Below are positions 1 to 8,743 of a stretch of DNA of 64,000 nt, in pieces. The notes under the pieces were generated by a model. The model was given only the letters and a program-made list of their open reading frames with translations. It was not told the origin of the DNA and did not search any database. The position numbers and the translations under genes were made by a program. Source of the stretch: Pseudomonas sp. PB120 (GTDB lineage Bacteria; Pseudomonadota; Gammaproteobacteria; Pseudomonadales; Pseudomonadaceae); the NCBI RefSeq assembly GCF_009761815.1, contig NZ_RWIN01000077.1, positions 1 to 64,000 on the forward strand, read 5' to 3'. How positions within the stretch are numbered: position 1 is the stretch's first letter; every line of letters begins with the position of its first letter.

Positions 1-86
1 CTGCTGGCGATGGCGTCAACGATAACGCGCACTGTCTGGAGGATCGCGGTGTCTGTGCAACCATCGCCAGCAGGCTGGCTCCCACA
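1..86. repeat. REP doublet, cut by the left window edge
   Basis: The first 13 bases and bases 61-73 are perfect inverted copies of each other (CTGCTGGCGATGG / CCATCGCCAGCAG). The right copy continues into CAGGCTGGCTCCCACA, the usual Pseudomonas REP core. The left unit is truncated by the window. Confidence 0.75.
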
Positions 87-99
87 TTTTGAACCGGGC

Positions 100-408
100 A
101 CATCCTCCAAAATCAGGTCGGCTGTCAGGCCGCCTTGCTTTTGATTTGGCTTTTGACTTTCTTGCCGCCTCGAGAGGCCGAGTGGAGGTTCTGCGCAGTG
201 GGCAACCCGGCATGGATGCCGGGTTAGCCGCCCCGGCCATGGATGGCCGATGGCGGCGGGCCCACGGAGCAGGACCGGAGCGAGGGCATGCCGAGCCTAG
301 GCGAGGCACCGAGTGGTGGGGCAAGAGCGCTTGGTTACTTGGCGCTCTTCCAAGTGACTCGCCGTAAGGGCGAAACCAATAGCCGCCATGACCGCAGAAA
401 CGGATATG
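100..408. repeat. Structured non-coding intergenic element, probably repeated in Pseudomonas genomes
   Basis: No convincing gene lies here; open frames in several phases are low-complexity. The stretch holds three clear hairpins: 204-225 (AACCCGGCAT/ATGCCGGGTT), 235-246 (GGCCATggATGGCC) and 323-349 (AAGAGCGC/GCGCTCTT). The block ending in GTGACTCGCCGTAAGGGCGA resembles an intergenic sequence I recall recurring in P. fluorescens-group genomes and often mis-annotated as a small hypothetical protein. The family assignment is from memory; the hairpins are seen directly. Confidence 0.5.
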
Positions 409-442
409 CCCCCAACCCAACCCAACCCAACCCCACCCAACC
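409..442 (-). repeat. (CCCAA)n tract; G-rich (TTGGG)n on the transcribed-sense strand of the permease
   Basis: Six C-runs of at least three bases (409-413, 416-418, 421-423, 426-428, 431-434, 436-438) are separated by one or two A. On the minus strand, the sense strand of the permease gene, this is a run of GGG tracts starting a few bases after the stop codon at 444-446. It satisfies the usual G-quadruplex pattern and is a short tandem repeat that could vary in copy number. Confidence 0.7.
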
Positions 443-443
443 A

Positions 444-1856
444 TCAAACCCCAGACAACCCCGGAGCCAAAACCACCCCACGCTTGCGATGAATCAAAAA
501 GTACGCCCCATAACACAACGCAATAAACCCAAACCCCCAATACAGCGAGGGCCGCTGCGTCTCATCCAGCGCCAGGAACACAAACAACGAACAGCACAGC
601 GCAATGCACGTCAGCGGCAACAGCGGAAACCACGGCGCGCGGTATTTCAGATCGCTGAGCTGGCCGCCATCGCGCAGGTAGGCCTTGCGAAACTTGTACT
701 GCGCCAGCGCAATCACGATCCAGGTCACCGTGCCCGACATGCCGCTCACCGCCATCAGCACCATGAACAACGTGTCCGCCGCCACGAAACTGGTCATCAA
801 CGACACCAACGCAAAACACAAAGTGATGCTCAACGCCCGCAACGGCACACCGCGCTTGCTCAACGGCGCCAGGCTTTTCGGTGCCATGCCGGTTTTCGAC
901 ATCGCCCACAGAATGCGCGTCGAGGCGTACAGCCCGGAGTTGCCCACCGACAGGATCGCCGTGAGGATCACGAAGTTCATCAAGTCGGCGGCATAAGGAA
1001 TGCCGACCATGTCGAACACCTGCACAAACGGACTTTCCATCAAACCGGCCTGTTGCCACGGCACGATCGCCGACAACACGACAATCGCCAGCACATAGAA
1101 AATCAGCACGCGGAACACCACGTTGCGCACCGCTCGCGGAATGCTTTTTTCCGGCTGATCCGTTTCGCCCGCCGCCACGCCCATGATTTCACAACCCTGG
1201 AAGGCATAGACCACGGTCATCATCACCGCGAACACCGCCGACAGGCCGTTGGGGAACAGCGAGTCACCGATCAGGTTGCTCATCATCGGTGCCGGTGCGC
1301 CACTGGTCAGCGGGATCGCACCGAAGATCACCAGAACGCCAACCACGATGAAGCCAAGAATCGCCGCAACCTTGATCCCGGAGAACCAGTATTCCGCTTC
1401 ACCGAAGGCGCGGGTCGCCAGCGCGTTCAGGCCAAACAGCACCACCACGAACAGCGCCGACCAGTACCAGATCGGGATGGTCGGGAACCAGCGCACCATC
1501 AACATCCCCGCCGCTGTGAATTCCAGGCCCACGGTGGTGGCCCAGCTCATCCAGTACACCCAGCCGATCATGAACCCGGTGGCCGGCCCGATGAATTTTG
1601 TGGCGTGGGTCTGGAACGAGCCGGAGACTGGCATCTGCACGGACAGTTCGCCCAGGCAAACCATCACCAGGTACATCAGGAAACCGGCGACCAGGTAGGC
1701 GAGAATCGCCCCCACCGGCCCGCCCTGGTTGATCGTCACGCCGGAGCCCATGAACAGCCCGGTGCCGATCACGCCGCCCAGCGACAACATGAAAATGTGC
1801 CGGCTTTTCAGGGCGCGGGTCAGTTGGATGCCTTTGCGTTCGGTAGATTCGCTCAT
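444..1856 (-). CDS. Amino-acid permease of the APC superfamily
   Basis: A 470-residue inner-membrane protein with about 12 hydrophobic segments. The N-terminal stretch with the signature GGVIGTGLFMGSG (about residues 27-39) and the GELSVQMPVSGSFQTHA segment place it in the amino-acid transporter (AAT) family, nearest from memory to S-methylmethionine/lysine permeases (MmuP, LysP). It would import an amino acid by proton symport. The ATG at 1856 fits the family N-terminus. It lies downstream of, and co-directional with, the kinase operon at 2041-5791, about 180 bp away, so the two may share a substrate. The exact substrate cannot be read from sequence. Confidence 0.88.
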   Translation of the reverse strand: MSESTERKGIQLTRALKSRHIFMLSLGGVIGTGLFMGSGVTINQGGPVGAILAYLVAGFLMYLVMVCLGELSVQMPVSGSFQTHATKFIGPATGFMIGWVYWMSWATTVGLEFTAAGMLMVRWFPTIPIWYWSALFVVVLFGLNALATRAFGEAEYWFSGIKVAAILGFIVVGVLVIFGAIPLTSGAPAPMMSNLIGDSLFPNGLSAVFAVMMTVVYAFQGCEIMGVAAGETDQPEKSIPRAVRNVVFRVLIFYVLAIVVLSAIVPWQQAGLMESPFVQVFDMVGIPYAADLMNFVILTAILSVGNSGLYASTRILWAMSKTGMAPKSLAPLSKRGVPLRALSITLCFALVSLMTSFVAADTLFMVLMAVSGMSGTVTWIVIALAQYKFRKAYLRDGGQLSDLKYRAPWFPLLPLTCIALCCSLFVFLALDETQRPSLYWGFGFIALCYGAYFLIHRKRGVVLAPGLSGV

Positions 1857-2040
1857 GTCCGCACCTTGATAATCAGCAAGGGGCGCGGGGAAAGATCAGC
1901 TTTACGGCAGTTCATTATTATTATCTCCAATAAGCTTCGAAGACCGCGCTTGCGGCGGTTGCGTCGATTATTGGAAGACCTTGTAAGGTCCCGTTGACCG
2001 TAAAGATCGAAGTTGTAAAAAGTCGTAACGAACTTGTGCG

Positions 2041-4302
2041 TCAGGAGCGCAGCAGATCGGCCAGCGTCTGTTGCGCGTGCTGCAATTGCTCGTCAACTTG
2101 CGCTGACAACGCCAGTACCCCGGACTCATCGTTGACCATCGCCGCCTCTTCCATCGCCCGTAGCGCATTGGCCAAGGAGCGAAAGCCCAATGAATCGCTG
2201 CTGCCCGCCAGGCGGTGCGCCAGATGAGCGACCTCGGTGCAATCGTCGGCCTCGATCGCTTCCGTGATCGCGTCGCGATGCTGACGGATCGAACTACTCA
2301 ACACCGCCAGCAATCCCTGAAGTTTCTGCTCACCGAGCAAGGTGCGATGGGTGTCCAGCAACGGCCAGTCGATGGCCTTGTCATCTCGCGGTTGCACGTG
2401 AATTGGAGAATGCCCGGCCAGCGCTTGGCGCAACGTGTCGAGCTTCAGGGGTTTGGCGAGAATGCCGTCCATGCCTGCGTCCAGATAACCGCGCACCAGC
2501 GCCGGTTGCACACTGGCAGTCAGCGCAAAAATTCGGCTGCGGCGGTTCGGCCCGTCGCTGCGGCGGATCAGTGTGCACAACTCGACGCCGCTGATCCCCG
2601 GCAGATGCACATCCAGCAAAATCAGATCGAACGCCTTCCTGGCACATTGCGCCAACGCCTGCTCACCGTCCTCGGCGAACCAGACCTGATGCCCGTCGCG
2701 TTGCAGCAAACCGCTCGCCACTTCACGGTTCAGCGCCACGTCCTCGACCACCAGAATGTTCAACGCCTGGACCGGGCCGCTGATTAGCGCAACATCGGGC
2801 CTGCCGGCGGACGGTTCCAGCGTCAGTTCGAACCAGAAACAACTGCCCCGCCCGACTTCGCTTTCAACCCCCATCCGCCCACCCAACTGCTCGACCAGAT
2901 GCTTGCTGATCGCCAGCCCGAGCCCGGTTCCGCCGAAGCGTTGCGCCACCTCTTCGCTGGCCTGGGTAAAGCGTTCGAAAATCTTTTCCTGCATCGCCGG
3001 CGCAATGCCGATGCCGTTGTCCGTCACGCTGACGTGCAGCCGCTGCCCGACCACTTCAGGCGCTTGAGCCAAGAGCACGACGTCGACCTTGACCTCCCCG
3101 CCCTCGGTGAACTTGATCGCGTTGGCGAGCAAGTTGCTCAACACCTGACGCAGGAATTGCTCGGCACCGTGATGCCTGTCGGCGAGCTGCGGATCGATCC
3201 GGCAATGCAATGTCGTGTCGTTGCTCAGCGCACGCGGTTCCAGCAACGTCAGCACTTCGTCGAGCAGTTGCCGCAGCGAAAAGTCGACCGGTTCGGGATG
3301 ACTCACGCCCTCTTCCAGCCGGGCGAAATACAGCACTTCGTTGAGAATCGACAGCAACCCTTCGCCGGCCTTGTACAACGCATCCAGGCGTTTACCGTCG
3401 CGCTCGTCCAGGCTCGCGCTGCGCAGCAATTCGGCCATGCCGAGAATACCGTTGAGCGGCGTGCGCAACTCGTGGCTCATGGTCGCCAGGAATCGCGACT
3501 TGGCGAGGTTGGCTGCTTCAGCTTCATCCTTGGCGCGCATCAGGCTGGCCGTGCGGCGCTCGACCATTCGCAGCAGTTCGTCGCGATTATCCTGCAGGGC
3601 CAGTCGATCGGTTTCGCGGCGGTCGATGTCGGTGAGGATCGCTCGGCGCATATCGTCCAGGGCATGCGCGACGGTGTCGATTTCGTCTTCGTTGGCGCTG
3701 CGGTTTTTGTCCAGAAGCAACGGTTCATGCCAATCCCCGGCGGCGATACGCCGGGCAAATTCGGCCATAACTTGCAGGTGTCGCGTGACCAACCGGTAAA
3801 ACAACCCGGACAGCGCCACCGCCAACCCGCACAAAAACACGCTCATCCACAGCAGGCTGGTCAGCCCGGTGGCGTACAGCCGCTGATGCACCGCGCCCAG
3901 ATCGGTGCTGACTTCCAGCTGCCCCAGATGCCGCACCGGCCCGGAGGGCGGTTGATAGTCCAGCTCGAAACGCTCGACGCGCAACGGCCCGACCGGCTCG
4001 GTATTGCCCTGCAACAGGTCGAAGTCGGGACTGATCAGGTGCACGCGCGCCACGTCGGAGAAATCCACCAGGCCACGCAATTGCACGTTCAATTGCTCCT
4101 GGTTCAAGTCCCAGAGACTGCGCTCCAGGCTGGCCAGATAACCTGCGCGAATCAACTCCATGCGCGAGTCGATATCGCGCATCTCCCGGCGGTATTCGAA
4201 GTACAACTGCACGGTGCTCGCCAGCACGGTGAAACACAGGCTGAACAACAGGATGAACAGCAGCAGACGCCGCAACAAGCCGCCGGGCCGCGCGCGGATC
4301 AT
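2041..4302 (-). CDS. Hybrid sensor histidine kinase with receiver and HPt domains
   Basis: 753 residues. Order: membrane segment at about 12-30, periplasmic region 35-147, second membrane segment about 149-170, HAMP-like linker, HisKA box [10 protein letters not shown] with the phospho-acceptor His near 277, HATPase domain with DNGIGIAP and [11 protein letters not shown], a receiver domain from about 515 ([10 protein letters not shown], phospho-site in [10 protein letters not shown]), and a C-terminal HPt domain with HRLAGSS. This is the full phosphorelay layout of TorS/BarA-like kinases. Its ATG overlaps the stop of the upstream binding-protein gene (ATGA), implying translational coupling. 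The binding protein, regulator and permease alongside resemble the AruS/AruR region of P. aeruginosa as I recall it; that match is inference. Confidence 0.93.
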   Translation of the reverse strand: MIRARPGGLLRRLLLFILLFSLCFTVLASTVQLYFEYRREMRDIDSRMELIRAGYLASLERSLWDLNQEQLNVQLRGLVDFSDVARVHLISPDFDLLQGNTEPVGPLRVERFELDYQPPSGPVRHLGQLEVSTDLGAVHQRLYATGLTSLLWMSVFLCGLAVALSGLFYRLVTRHLQVMAEFARRIAAGDWHEPLLLDKNRSANEDEIDTVAHALDDMRRAILTDIDRRETDRLALQDNRDELLRMVERRTASLMRAKDEAEAANLAKSRFLATMSHELRTPLNGILGMAELLRSASLDERDGKRLDALYKAGEGLLSILNEVLYFARLEEGVSHPEPVDFSLRQLLDEVLTLLEPRALSNDTTLHCRIDPQLADRHHGAEQFLRQVLSNLLANAIKFTEGGEVKVDVVLLAQAPEVVGQRLHVSVTDNGIGIAPAMQEKIFERFTQASEEVAQRFGGTGLGLAISKHLVEQLGGRMGVESEVGRGSCFWFELTLEPSAGRPDVALISGPVQALNILVVEDVALNREVASGLLQRDGHQVWFAEDGEQALAQCARKAFDLILLDVHLPGISGVELCTLIRRSDGPNRRSRIFALTASVQPALVRGYLDAGMDGILAKPLKLDTLRQALAGHSPIHVQPRDDKAIDWPLLDTHRTLLGEQKLQGLLAVLSSSIRQHRDAITEAIEADDCTEVAHLAHRLAGSSDSLGFRSLANALRAMEEAAMVNDESGVLALSAQVDEQLQHAQQTLADLLRS

Positions 4303-5072
4303 CGCGAATCCGCCGGCAGGTTGATCATGTCGCGGTAGGTGACTTCGCTTTCGTTGAGCAAGCGTTCGACTTCCCCGGCATCGACCATGCGTTTGAGCTG
4401 CGCATCAATCTCCGGCATGCGACTGGCCAGGGGCGAGTGGCGCGATACGGCAATGCGCAGATAATCCACGCTCAAGGCATTGGGCAACGCGACGACGTCT
4501 TGCGCGCCCGGCAGGTTTTCGACGTACAGCTGCCCGGTGCGCCGCTCCGAAGTGATGAAATCGATGCGCCCGCGAATCAGTTTGCCGAAGTTCTGGCGGC
4601 TGTCAGACACCCATTCGATGTTTTGGTGTTGAGCGACGAAGCGGTCAAAGTCCACGCCGTAACTCTCCCCGAACAACAACCCGCCACGGTAACTGGCCAG
4701 GTCCTCCAGACGCTCAAACTTCACAGGGCGCTGACGGTTAACGAACAGCGCGACCTCTTCGCGCAACACCGGCACCGTCGAAAACAGCATGCTCTGTTCG
4801 CGTTGTGCGGTGCTGTAGGCCAGGACCACATCGACCCGGCCTTCGGCGGCGTCGAGCAGGCAACGTTTCCAGTTGCCGAGCACGACGATCTCGACGTCGT
4901 AGCCCAACCGCCCAAAGAGATTTTTCACCACGCCAGGGGCCAGCCCACGCACCTGCTTGCCGTCGCTCCAGGAGATCGGCGGGTAAACCGGATAGTCGCA
5001 ATAGCGAATTTTATCCGCCGCCTCTGCGCTGCCCGCGATCAACGCCAGCAACAGCCCGAACAACCGCCCCAT
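4299..5072 (-). CDS. Periplasmic solute-binding protein (SBP family 3), probable sensor accessory
   Basis: With the ATG at 5072 the product is 257 residues and begins with a clean signal peptide ([18 protein letters not shown]). The open frame extends further upstream, but that part overlaps the regulator gene and has no leader character. The mature part starts [14 protein letters not shown] and follows the fold of polar-amino-acid binding proteins. No ABC permease or ATPase is next to it. It sits between the response regulator (stop 5 bp upstream of its ATG) and the hybrid kinase (4-bp overlap), so it more likely presents ligand to the kinase periplasmic domain than feeds a transporter. Confidence 0.85.
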   Translation of the reverse strand: MGRLFGLLLALIAGSAEAADKIRYCDYPVYPPISWSDGKQVRGLAPGVVKNLFGRLGYDVEIVVLGNWKRCLLDAAEGRVDVVLAYSTAQREQSMLFSTVPVLREEVALFVNRQRPVKFERLEDLASYRGGLLFGESYGVDFDRFVAQHQNIEWVSDSRQNFGKLIRGRIDFITSERRTGQLYVENLPGAQDVVALPNALSVDYLRIAVSRHSPLASRMPEIDAQLKRMVDAGEVERLLNESEVTYRDMINLPADSR

Positions 5073-5077
5073 CGACT

Positions 5078-5791
5078 TCAGGCCGCGACGCTGGCGGTAA
5101 ACAGATAACCGGCACCGTGAATGGTGATGATCAACTGCGGCTCGGCCGGATCGTCGTGCAACTTGCGCCGCAAGCGTCCGACCAGCACGTCGATGGAGCG
5201 GTCGTTGGGCACCCATTCGCGGTTGCGGATCTGGTCCATCAATTGATCGCGGCTCAAGGTGTGGCCGCTGTTGCGCAGGAACACGCTGAGCAACTGGTAC
5301 TCACCGTGGGTCAGCAGGGTTTCGCTGCCGGTGTGGTCGATCAGTCGCCGGCGATCAGTGTCCAGCGCCCAGTCGGCGAATTGTTTGACCGGACGCGGCA
5401 CCGCCTTCACCGCAGGTGCCTGGGCATGACGAACCCGGCGTATCAGGTTTTTCGCCCGGGACACCAGCTCGCGTGGGTTAAGGGGTTTGATCACGTAGTC
5501 ATCGGCGCCACATTCGAGGCCGACGATGCGGTCGATTTCATCGTTGCGCCCGGTGATCAGAATGATCCCGACCTCCGAACGGACCCGCAACTCACGGGTC
5601 AGGGTCAGGCCGTCCTTGCCCGGCAACCGGATGTCGAGCATCACCAGGTCCACTGTCTGGCTGGCCAGAAAGGTGTCGGCCAGTTCCGCGGTGGCGGCGC
5701 AATGCACTTCATAACCTTCCTGGGACAGGTAGGCGTGCAGCAGTTCGCGAATCAGCGGATCGTCATCGACGATCAATACCCGAGGAGTCAT
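5078..5791 (-). CDS. OmpR/TorR-type response regulator
   Basis: 237 residues. The receiver domain (1-120) has the acidic pair in VDDD, the phospho-acceptor Asp53 in VMLDIRLPG and Lys102 in YVIKP. The C-terminal half (about 140-235) is a winged-helix DNA-binding domain (LTHGEYQLLSVF, RSIDVLVGRLRRKL, GAGYLF). It is first in the operon regulator / binding protein / hybrid kinase and should be the output partner of the kinase through its HPt domain. Likely targets are the operon itself or the permease at 444-1856, which is inference. Confidence 0.92.
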   Translation of the reverse strand: MTPRVLIVDDDPLIRELLHAYLSQEGYEVHCAATAELADTFLASQTVDLVMLDIRLPGKDGLTLTRELRVRSEVGIILITGRNDEIDRIVGLECGADDYVIKPLNPRELVSRAKNLIRRVRHAQAPAVKAVPRPVKQFADWALDTDRRRLIDHTGSETLLTHGEYQLLSVFLRNSGHTLSRDQLMDQIRNREWVPNDRSIDVLVGRLRRKLHDDPAEPQLIITIHGAGYLFTASVAA

Positions 5792-5883
5792 CGCTAGGTG
5801 TCCCGCAAATGCCCGAAGGCGTGTTTCTTATTAGAGTGATTTACCGCATTGGCGCCAGAGCGTATCGACCGCTGAACGACCGA

Positions 5884-6531
5884 TCAACTGCCCGTCGTCT
5901 GGACGCAAAACCGTTGGCGTCCGCCCGCCTGCAATCCGTCAACCCAGGCTTCGCAAATCTGAATGCCTTGTTCCGGCGTGAAGGTGCCGGGGTTGAGGCC
6001 CGATTCCAGCCACAAGCCGTCGAGCAAGGCACTGAGGCTGATGGCGGCCAGGTCGGCATCGAAATTTTCCCAGCCTTCTTCCAGCGCCAACTCGCTCAGC
6101 ACTTTGCGCAAGATGCCGCGATATTCGCCATAGGAATGCTCGTGCGCGAGGTTGATCGACTCCGCCGTCCGCACCGCGCCCCAGAACGCCAGCCAGGCGT
6201 CGATCAATTGCGGGTCGAGCAATTCAGCGGAAAACGACCCGCGAAAAAACGCCGACAGGCGTTCCCGAGCATTGGGCGCCGCGTGCTCCATGGCCTCGCG
6301 CAACAAGCTCATGACCCGTCCGGTAATGGCCCGGTAAGCCTCAGCCACCAGTTCATCCTTGCCGGAGTAGTGATGGCTGATCAACCCGACCGACACCCCG
6401 GCCTCGGCGGAAATCTTGCGGATCGACGCGCCCTGGAAGCCGTGACGCTTGAGGCACACCAGCGTGGCTTCGATCAGGTTGGCCTTGCGCAACTCCGGCT
6501 CCATGCGGGAAAAACGGGCTTCCTGACTCAT
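5884..6531 (-). CDS. TetR-family regulator, BetI-like
   Basis: 215 residues. The N-terminal HTH (about residues 16-60: IEATLVCLKRHGFQGAS then ISAEAGVSVGLISHHYSGKDEL) and the DAWLAFWGAV motif in the ligand domain are characteristic of BetI, the choline-responsive repressor of betaine synthesis genes. No bet genes are in the window, so this is probably a paralogue. It follows the aldolase gene by 93 bp on the same strand and is likely part of, or regulator for, the cluster at 6.6-10.7 kb. Effector unknown. Confidence 0.88.
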   Translation of the reverse strand: MSQEARFSRMEPELRKANLIEATLVCLKRHGFQGASIRKISAEAGVSVGLISHHYSGKDELVAEAYRAITGRVMSLLREAMEHAAPNARERLSAFFRGSFSAELLDPQLIDAWLAFWGAVRTAESINLAHEHSYGEYRGILRKVLSELALEEGWENFDADLAAISLSALLDGLWLESGLNPGTFTPEQGIQICEAWVDGLQAGGRQRFCVQTTGS

Positions 6532-6624
6532 GCGCGACTCTCTCCGTGGATCAATCGTTGGAAACGCGGCTGGAAAAAACCGCGAGCTGAACGACTGTAC
6601 AGCAAGAGCGCCACAAGTCTCTAG

Positions 6625-7404
6625 TCAGTCGCGATAACCCGGCGCCACCCGATCCAGCAATCGCAACAACGCAGCCCAAGCCAATTGCATACCGTCCGGG
6701 TCGCTCAACTCGCCTTCCTCCAGAGGCCGACCAGGGTCGTTGAACTGTCGTTCGGTGTACTCGCACACATCGGCCGGCGGCAAAACCAGCTCACCGGCAG
6801 CTTGCGCAGCCAACTGGATTTCGCAGGCTTTCTCCAGGTAATACATGCGCAAGAAAGCCTGGCTGACGGTCTCGCCCACGGTCAGCAAACCGTGGTTACG
6901 CAGCATCAGCACCGGCTTAGCGCCAATGTCTTGCACCAACCGTTGCTGCTCACTCAAATCCAGCGCCACGCCTTCGTAGTCGTGGTAGGCCACCTGGCCG
7001 TAGAACTCCATGGAAATCTGGTTCACCGGCAACAACCCGCACTTCAACGCCGCGACCGCGCAACCGGATTTGGTGTGGGTGTGCAGCACGCATTGCGCAT
7101 CCTCGCGCGCAGCGTGGATCGCGCTGTGGATCACAAACCCCGCCGGATTCACCGGGTACGGCGACGACTCCACGGCCCGCCCCTCCAGGTCGATTTTCAC
7201 CAGATTGGACGCGGTGATTTCATCGAACATCAACCCGTAGGGATTGATCAGGAAATGATGTTCAGGCCCCGGAATGCGCACCGAGATGTGAGTGAAGATC
7301 AGATCGGTCATGCGAAAGTGCGCGATCAAGCGGTAACAGGCGGCCAGTTCTTCACGCAAACGTTGCTCCGTGACGCTGCGCAGGTGGGTAGCAATTTCGT
7401 TCAT
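6625..7404 (-). CDS. Class II aldolase/adducin-family protein
   Basis: 259 residues from the ATG at 7404 (MNEIATHLRS); an upstream in-frame extension to 7473 is unlikely because it nearly fills the gap to the preceding gene. Zinc-ligand motifs of the family are present: LHTHTKSG and the later MLRNHGLLTVG. Members cleave or epimerise sugar phosphates or act on other hydroxy-carbonyl compounds; the substrate here is not deducible. It lies 75 bp after the binding-protein gene and upstream of the BetI-like regulator, probably in one operon. Confidence 0.87.
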   Translation of the reverse strand: MNEIATHLRSVTEQRLREELAACYRLIAHFRMTDLIFTHISVRIPGPEHHFLINPYGLMFDEITASNLVKIDLEGRAVESSPYPVNPAGFVIHSAIHAAREDAQCVLHTHTKSGCAVAALKCGLLPVNQISMEFYGQVAYHDYEGVALDLSEQQRLVQDIGAKPVLMLRNHGLLTVGETVSQAFLRMYYLEKACEIQLAAQAAGELVLPPADVCEYTERQFNDPGRPLEEGELSDPDGMQLAWAALLRLLDRVAPGYRD

Positions 7405-7479
7405 TGTTGTTTGTCTCCAGGCTTTTCGACTGCGCGGAACAGTAAGGCTGGACGGGGCGAATCGTCCAGCCACAGGCGA

Positions 7480-8529
7480 TTATTTGCTGGCCCAGGCGTT
7501 GAAACGCTCTTCGAGCTCTTCGCCGTGGTCGACCCAGAAGGCAACGTCCATCGACAACGCACCCTTCAGATTCTGCGGCGCCGTGGGCACCCATTGCGCG
7601 AGTTTGCTATCGAGTTTCGCGGCGGCTTCGGTGTTGGTCGGGCCGTACGGGATCTGCTCGACGTACTTGACCTGCGCATCCGGCTGATTGGCGAACGCGA
7701 TAAAGCGCTTGGCCTGATCGACATGTTTCGAGCCCTTGATGATCGCCCAGTAATCCATGCCATACAGACTGCCCGGCCAGACCAACCCGAGGTGGCTGCC
7801 ACTTTGCGCGGCGGCGGCCACACGTCCGCTGTACGTCGACGTCATCACCACATCGCCGGCCGTCAGCCATTGCGCGGGTTGTGCGCCGGCCTCCCACCAC
7901 TGGATGTACGGTTTGAGCTGCGTCAGTTTGGCGAACGCGCGGTCGACCCCTTGTGGCGTATTCAGCACCGAATACACGTCCTCGACCTTCACCCCATCTG
8001 CGAGCAAGGCGAATTCCAGGTTGTACACCGCGCGCTTGCGCAGGCCGCGTTTGCCAGGGATTTTCTGCACGTCCCAGAAGTCGGCCCATGAGGTCGGGGC
8101 CTGCGCCAGCTTTTGGGTGTCGTAGGCAATCGCCACGCTCCACACCAATGCGGCGGAACCGCAGGTCTGCGCGGCATCAGGAATCAACTGCTCGGCGCGG
8201 CCCAGGGTTTTCCAGTCCAGTTTTTCGTACATGCCTTCGTCGCAACCGCGCATCAGGTCCGGGCCTTCGATCTGCACCACGTCCCAATCAGCATTGCCGG
8301 TGTCGACCATCACCTTGATCCGGGCCATCTCGCCGTTGTATTCGCTCTGGATCAACTTGCTGTGATCCGCGACGCTGAACGGCTGGAAAAATGCCACATC
8401 CTGGGCTTTCTGGCCGGCGCCGCCGTAACCTACCACCACCATGTCCGGTGCTGCCTGCGCGCTGCCGAGGCCCATGGCCAGGGTCAGTAACAAGGGATAA
8501 AAACCGTGCTTGAGCGTGTTCGATTTCAT
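7480..8529 (-). CDS. ABC transporter substrate-binding protein, PotD/spermidine-putrescine type
   Basis: 349 residues with a signal peptide ending near AQA (about residue 26). The mature sequence (VVVGYGGAGQKAQDVAFF, then DWDVVQIEGPDLMRGCDEGMYEKLDW) matches the extracellular solute-binding family 1 / PotD-like proteins. No permease or ATPase gene is adjacent in this window, so the binding protein is an orphan here. It is divergent from the flavoprotein gene at 8744, sharing a 214-bp intergenic region, and precedes the class II aldolase gene. Confidence 0.88.
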   Translation of the reverse strand: MKSNTLKHGFYPLLLTLAMGLGSAQAAPDMVVVGYGGAGQKAQDVAFFQPFSVADHSKLIQSEYNGEMARIKVMVDTGNADWDVVQIEGPDLMRGCDEGMYEKLDWKTLGRAEQLIPDAAQTCGSAALVWSVAIAYDTQKLAQAPTSWADFWDVQKIPGKRGLRKRAVYNLEFALLADGVKVEDVYSVLNTPQGVDRAFAKLTQLKPYIQWWEAGAQPAQWLTAGDVVMTSTYSGRVAAAAQSGSHLGLVWPGSLYGMDYWAIIKGSKHVDQAKRFIAFANQPDAQVKYVEQIPYGPTNTEAAAKLDSKLAQWVPTAPQNLKGALSMDVAFWVDHGEELEERFNAWASK

Positions 8530-8743
8530 CAGTGGTTCCTCTTGCGGGTGCCACTCGACGAAACGCCGCGTGACCCTTTTTATTGTTGTGAGGTTTGCCC
8601 CAGGAGCGGGTGCCGAACGAATCTACTGCGAGCCACAGTAAAAAAACAAGTTGATTTTTTACTAGCGGTAAACTTCTATAGGAAAATAATAACAACGCCG
8701 AAAACCCGGCCTTTCGGCTTCAGCCTGCTGGAGTACCCGCACC

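Noticed and set aside
243..1997. 584-codon plus-strand frame opposite the permease
   Set aside because: It is the antisense of a clear permease, full of Arg/His/Gln repeats, as GC-rich reverse frames usually are.
2899..4338. 479-codon plus-strand frame opposite the hybrid kinase
   Set aside because: Antisense of a protein with complete HisKA, HATPase and receiver motifs; no domain of its own.
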